Assembly: GCA_958436995.1 (NCBI GenBank)
Contig: CAUBMI010000018.1
Coordinates: forward strand, 1 to 33,523
Length of the DNA: 33,523 nt
Source of the DNA: an uncultured Collinsella sp.
GTDB taxonomy: Bacteria; Actinomycetota; Coriobacteriia; Coriobacteriales; Coriobacteriaceae
Direction: 5' to 3'
The position numbers and the translations under genes were made by a program. Numbering within the stretch: position 1 is the stretch's first letter; every line of letters starts with the position of its first letter. Under the pieces are notes generated by a model. The model saw only the letters and a list, made by a program, of their open reading frames with translations, was not told the DNA's origin and did not search any database. Shown here in pieces: positions 30,639 through 33,523 of this stretch.

Positions 30639-31064
30639 TTAACCGCGTCCCATTCCGAAGATGCTTGCGGTGTTGGATTCTGCATCCATTACGGCTGTCG
30701 CTGGCTCTTCCAGGGGTGCGACCCGCTGCAACTGTTCAGGCGCTGAATCGTCAACCCCCTCGCCGAGTGCCAGGAAGAATCTCATCACGAGCTCGACTCT
30801 CTGCTGCAGGGAATCGCTCAGCTCGCCGTAGGAGGCCGCCAGCCGTACTTCCTTGGTCAACTCCGCCATCGAGCCCCTCAGCGCCTTCTGAACGCTCACA
30901 GAGGGCCTCATCTCGACCTGGGTATCGGTGAGCTTGGCGATGATGTAGTCCTGCCTGCTCATGCCGCTCCAGGCGGCCATCTCGCATATGAGCTTGTGCT
31001 CCTCGGGCGTGCAGCGGAACGCCATCGTCTTGCTGCGCTTGCGGGCGCTGTTCTCGCACGGCAT
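30639..31064 (-). CDS. Ribbon-helix-helix-like DNA-binding protein downstream of integrase
   Basis: A 141-residue protein. The start RKRSKTMAFRCTPEEHKLICEMAAWSGMSRQDYIIAKL follows the pattern of ribbon-helix-helix and MobC-type N-termini. The rest is helical, with a variable tail. It starts five bases after the integrase stop on the same strand, so it is probably cotranscribed with xis-int. A role in excision, relaxosome assembly or regulation is possible. A GGGGG site lies eight bases before the ATG. Confidence 0.68.
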   Translation of the reverse strand: MPCENSARKRSKTMAFRCTPEEHKLICEMAAWSGMSRQDYIIAKLTDTQVEMRPSVSVQKALRGSMAELTKEVRLAASYGELSDSLQQRVELVMRFFLALGEGVDDSAPEQLQRVAPLEEPATAVMDAESNTASIFGMGRG

Positions 31065-31069
31065 CCTTC

Positions 31070-32140
31070 TTACCCCCTCGCTCCGTCGAGCGCGGCGGCC
31101 ATCTCGTCCTGCTTCGTGGGGAACAGGTGCGCGTATCGGTAGGTGATGTCAACCGCCTCGTGGCCCATGCGCTCGGCGATGGCCAGCGCGGAGAAGCCCA
31201 TCTCGATCAGCAGGCTCACGTGGCTGTGGCGTATGTCGTGTATTCGGATGCGCTTCACGCCCGACGCTTTGCACCCTCGCTCCATCTCGTGGGCCAGGAA
31301 GTGCTTGGTCACGGCGAACAGGCGCTCGTCGGGGGCGACGTCGTCGCGGAGCTCTATGAATTCCGCCATCTCGTCGCGCAGGAAGGCGGGCATGACGATT
31401 GTGCGCACCGACTTGGGCGTCTTGGGGTCGGTAACGGTGTCCACGCCGTGGAGGCTCTGGTACGACTTGTTGATGCGCAGCCGCGAGCTCTCCAGCATGA
31501 AGTCGGACGGAGTGAGCGCCAGGAGCTCGCCGCAGCGGATGCCCGTCCAGTACAGTAGCTCGAAGGCGTGGAACGACAGCGGCTTGTCCATGACGGCCTC
31601 GCTGAACCTCAGGTACTCGTCCTTGGTCCAGAACTGCATCTCGCCGCCCTTCTTAGAGCCCATCTTGTCGACCCTGCGCACCGGGTTGTCGGTGAGGCCG
31701 TAGTAGCGCTCGGCGTGGTTGAAGATGGCGTTGAGCTGGTTGTTCACCGTGCGCAGGTACGTCGGCGCCCAGGGCTTCCCGTCGGCGCCCCGGTGCTCGG
31801 TGAGCTCGTTTTGCCACCTGATGACGTCGATCGGCCTCACGTCGCACATGCGCATGTCCCCGAAGAACGGCACGAGCTTGTCGTTGATGATGTACTCCTT
31901 GGTGATCCAGGTGTGCTCGCGAATGCGCGGCTTCACCTCGGAGGCGTACACCTCGACGAACTCGGAGAACGTCATGTCCATGGCCCCGCCGTTAAGGCTC
32001 TTGAACTGGCTTTCCCATACGGCCGCCTCCACCTCGGAGGAGAAGCCGCGCTTCGTCTTGTGGCGCTTCGAGCCGCGGGCGTCGCGGTAGTAGCACTGCA
32101 CGTAGAACGTGCCGTTGTTGCCATCCTTGTACACGGGCAT
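31070..32140 (-). CDS. int: Tyrosine recombinase integrase
   Basis: A 356-residue integrase that recombines attP with a chromosomal site and, with excisionase, reverses it. The N-terminal 50 residues (GTFYVQCYYRDARGSKRHKTKRGF) are an AP2-like arm-binding domain. A SAM-like core-binding domain spans about 55-150. The catalytic domain keeps Arg202 (TGIRCGELLAL), Lys240 region, His301 and Arg304 (HDIRHSHVSLL), His327 (MGHEAV) and Tyr336 (ITYRYAHL). All residues are present, so it should be active. It follows xis by one base, and the xis end carries its GGAGG site. Confidence 0.94.
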   Translation of the reverse strand: MPVYKDGNNGTFYVQCYYRDARGSKRHKTKRGFSSEVEAAVWESQFKSLNGGAMDMTFSEFVEVYASEVKPRIREHTWITKEYIINDKLVPFFGDMRMCDVRPIDVIRWQNELTEHRGADGKPWAPTYLRTVNNQLNAIFNHAERYYGLTDNPVRRVDKMGSKKGGEMQFWTKDEYLRFSEAVMDKPLSFHAFELLYWTGIRCGELLALTPSDFMLESSRLRINKSYQSLHGVDTVTDPKTPKSVRTIVMPAFLRDEMAEFIELRDDVAPDERLFAVTKHFLAHEMERGCKASGVKRIRIHDIRHSHVSLLIEMGFSALAIAERMGHEAVDITYRYAHLFPTKQDEMAAALDGARG

Positions 32141-32141
32141 G

Positions 32142-32345
32142 TCAGTCCGCCTCCGGGAAGTACAGGGCGTCGAAGACGTCGCTCCGGACGCGCCCGCGGA
32201 TCACCACGCGCCCGCGCGCCTCCTGCTCGGCGTTTATCCTCCTGATCACCTCGTAGGCGCTGCCTTTCTTGATCCTCAGCAGCTCCGCGACCTCGTCGGC
32301 GTCCAGCATGTGCGGCCTCGGCGTCTTCGCCACCTTCTCGTCCAT
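32142..32345 (-). CDS. xis: Excisionase-like HTH protein
   Basis: A 67-residue protein with a short winged HTH (MLDADEVAELLRIKKGSAYEVIRRINAEQEARG, then RVVIRGRVRSDVFDALYF). Its place directly upstream of int is the standard one for recombination directionality factors. The start at 32345 has GGAGG five bases upstream. Its promoter (TTGACA at 32420-32415, TACTCT at 32397-32392 on the minus strand, 17-bp spacer) is covered by an operator-like repeat. Confidence 0.82.
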   Translation of the reverse strand: MDEKVAKTPRPHMLDADEVAELLRIKKGSAYEVIRRINAEQEARGRVVIRGRVRSDVFDALYFPEAD

Positions 32346-32363
32346 GGTTCCTCCAATCAACAG

Positions 32364-32379
32364 CGTACGGATACGTACG
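32364..32379. promoter_or_regulatory. Operator site A (CGTACGGATACGTACG)
   Basis: Two CGTACG half-sites start 10 bp apart, within the xis leader, 19 bp upstream of the start codon. The same spacing is found at sites B and C and upstream of parA. Confidence 0.7.
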
Positions 32380-32391
32380 GTTTACAGATTC

Positions 32392-32420
32392 AGAGTAAAC
32401 GTACGAATCCGTACTGTCAA
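32392..32420 (-). promoter_or_regulatory. Promoter of xis-int with operator site B in spacer
   Basis: Minus-strand -35 TTGACA (32420-32415), 17-bp spacer, -10 TACTCT (32397-32392). The spacer holds CGTACGAATCCGTAC (32400-32414), with half-sites again 10 bp apart, so a bound repressor would block polymerase. Confidence 0.68.
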
Positions 32421-32425
32421 TAGAA

Positions 32426-32454
32426 TTGCGTACATTTGCGTACGCTGATAAGAT
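32426..32454 (+). promoter_or_regulatory. Promoter of xre with operator site C in spacer
   Basis: -35 TTGCGT (32426-32431), 17-bp spacer, -10 TAAGAT (32449-32454). CGTAC at 32429 and CGTACG at 32439 lie between the hexamers, 10 bp apart, which predicts autoregulation. Confidence 0.68.
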
Positions 32455-32485
32455 GTGAGGGTGAGTAATTCCAGGAGGAGGGCGC

Positions 32486-32899
32486 ATGTCCGTAGGCGAG
32501 AACATAAGGCGGTACCGCAAGTCGCGCGGCATGACGCAGGCGCAGCTCGCCGAGGCCGTCGGGCTGACTGAGGGGGCCGTGCGCCACTACGAGAGCGGCA
32601 TCCGCGCCGTCAAGCCCGAGCTGCTCGAGTCTATCTCCGCTGCGCTCGGCGTTTCCGTCAACGCCCTCAAGGATTACGGCGTCGAGACCGCGGGCGACCT
32701 CATGTCGCTGCTCGTGCGGCTCGAGGACTCCTTCGGCATTGTGCCCGCAGCCGACGGCTCGGGCCTCTTTCTGAACCCCAAGGCTCCACGCGCTCCCAAA
32801 GCCGCGATGGCGATCGAGCTGTGGGCCGAGAAGCGCGCGCAGCTCGAGAACGGCGAGATCGACGCCGCCGAGTACGAGGACTGGAAAGCCTCGCTGTAG
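32486..32899 (+). CDS. XRE-family repressor of the integration module
   Basis: A 137-residue protein with a complete Cro/C1 HTH at about residues 5-58 (IRRYRKSRGMTQAQLAEAVGLTEGAVRHYESG). The C-terminal part is short and helical, ending ELWAEKRAQLENGEIDAAEYEDW, and may dimerise or respond to a signal. It is not a metallopeptidase or LexA-type self-cleaving domain. GGAGGAGG precedes the ATG. It is divergent from xis-int, and three CGTACG-type sites lie between the two. The same motif upstream of parAB makes a common regulon likely. Confidence 0.85.
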   Translation: MSVGENIRRYRKSRGMTQAQLAEAVGLTEGAVRHYESGIRAVKPELLESISAALGVSVNALKDYGVETAGDLMSLLVRLEDSFGIVPAADGSGLFLNPKAPRAPKAAMAIELWAEKRAQLENGEIDAAEYEDWKASL

Positions 32900-33370
32900 C
32901 GGCTCCCCGCATTGTGCATTCAACGCAACCGAATCAGGGCGCCAAGCTAGGCGGTGAGCGCCGCTCGCACCTGCGTATGCTGAGTTTTTACTCCCTATTG
33001 CATGCAACGGCATTTTCGGCGCACCTGGGAAGTAAATGACGCAGTGGCTTACACGGCGGCACGCGGCAATACGCCGCGGCATTTCCCCTGGTTACTCCCA
33101 TTTTCCCTGAGATGGCAAGATTCTTTACTCCCCATTTACGACCTGGGGAAACGCCGTGCGGAGACCGCCAAAAAGCCTATTGAGTTCGATTTGAGTTTCA
33201 CGGGCCCCAAAACGGGCCTGTTTGGTCCTCTGGGACAAAAACCGCGCGTCTACTCACTTGGGATGAATCCTTACTCCCATTCCTCCGAATGCCGCACCGT
33301 GCCTTGCCGTCTTGAAACACGGGGGAGTAAATTGCGAAATCGCAGGTGAAAGGGAGTAAAACGACAAAGA
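32900..33370. repeat. Non-coding end region with clustered TTTACTCCC repeats (integrase arm-site candidates)
   Basis: TTTACTCCC occurs exactly at 32987-32995 and 33124-33132, and inverted as GGGAGTAAA at 33323-33331 and 33352-33360. Near copies are GTTACTCCC (33091), CTTACTCCC (33270) and inverted GGGAAGTAAA (33027). No gene is seen. The place beyond int-xis-xre and the mixed orientation fit arm-type sites for the AP2-like domain of the integrase, near one attachment end. Confidence 0.55.
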
Positions 33371-33402
33371 AAAAGCCTCCGTCCCAACGCGGGAACGGAG
33401 GC
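33370..33402 (-). terminator. Leftward rho-independent terminator near right edge
   Basis: GCCTCCGT (33375-33382) pairs with ACGGAGGC (33395-33402), extended by CCC / GGG. On the minus strand TTTTTCTTTG follows. It stops transcription entering from the right, which may come from host DNA beyond the element. Confidence 0.8.
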
Positions 33403-33523
33403 TCGGTTATCGTATTTACTCACCAACATCGCTGGCGGCTTTGCCATGACTCTCGTACGAAACGAAACTCAGCGGCACAGTGCGGCACTCAAAAATGCAG
33501 GTCAGAACCCTATCAGCCTACTC

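Noticed and set aside
46..33513. AGAAACCCT near 44 and AGAACCCT near 33506 as attachment-site direct repeats
   Set aside because: The match is eight to nine bases with a gap and is too weak; no tRNA end or longer repeat supports it.

Overview
The window reads as most of an integrative and conjugative element (ICE) from a high-GC Gram-positive host. Most of it is strongly GC-rich. The transfer genes follow the Gram-positive plan: DUF3801/PcfB-like protein, VirD4, Maff2-like small protein, PrgI, VirB4, NlpC/P60 hydrolase, VirB6-like protein. It also carries a VaFE/SpaA-type surface protein with its own class B sortase. A Coriobacteriia (Eggerthellaceae-like) host fits best, but that is inference from gene style; no rRNA or tRNA is present to confirm it.

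Layout. 1-130: end of an unseen rightward transcript with a terminator. 131-3003: lower-GC accessory block, with a leftward three-gene operon (NERD-domain membrane protein plus two small membrane proteins) divergent from an XRE regulator, sharing an operator-like inverted repeat. 3004-3486: mostly non-coding, with a strong terminator. 3487-5356: two small HTH proteins, a Rep-type winged-helix initiator whose own gene carries a 33-bp iteron array (candidate origin), and a DnaC-like loader. 5558-19234: conjugation and surface operon, all rightward. 19384-24890: lower-GC cargo in which a GIY-YIG-like gene precedes a coiled-coil gene that is frameshifted and then split by a macrolide-resistance cassette (promoter, leader peptide, attenuator, mef-type efflux gene, msr(D)-type ABC-F gene). 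24926-27261: leftward mobilisation genes (MobC, MOBP relaxase, accessory protein, 31-residue peptide). 27262-27472: hairpin-rich oriT candidate. 27473-29180: parAB. 29385-31064: small accessory genes. 31070-32345: integrase and excisionase. 32486-32899: divergent XRE repressor. 32900-33523: non-coding end region with a cluster of TTTACTCCC repeats and a leftward terminator.

How it fits together. The XRE repressor at 32486 probably holds xis-int, itself and parAB under one CGTACG-type operator. Excision and partitioning would then be switched together. After excision the Rep/DnaC pair could replicate the circle from the iterons in rep. The relaxosome would load DNA through VirD4 into the VirB4/VirB6/PrgI channel, with the NlpC/P60 enzyme opening the wall and the sortase-anchored adhesin joining cells. 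Three small proteins of the transfer region share a C-terminal tail motif that may mark them as clients of one partner, perhaps the secretion machine. Neither end of the element was proven.
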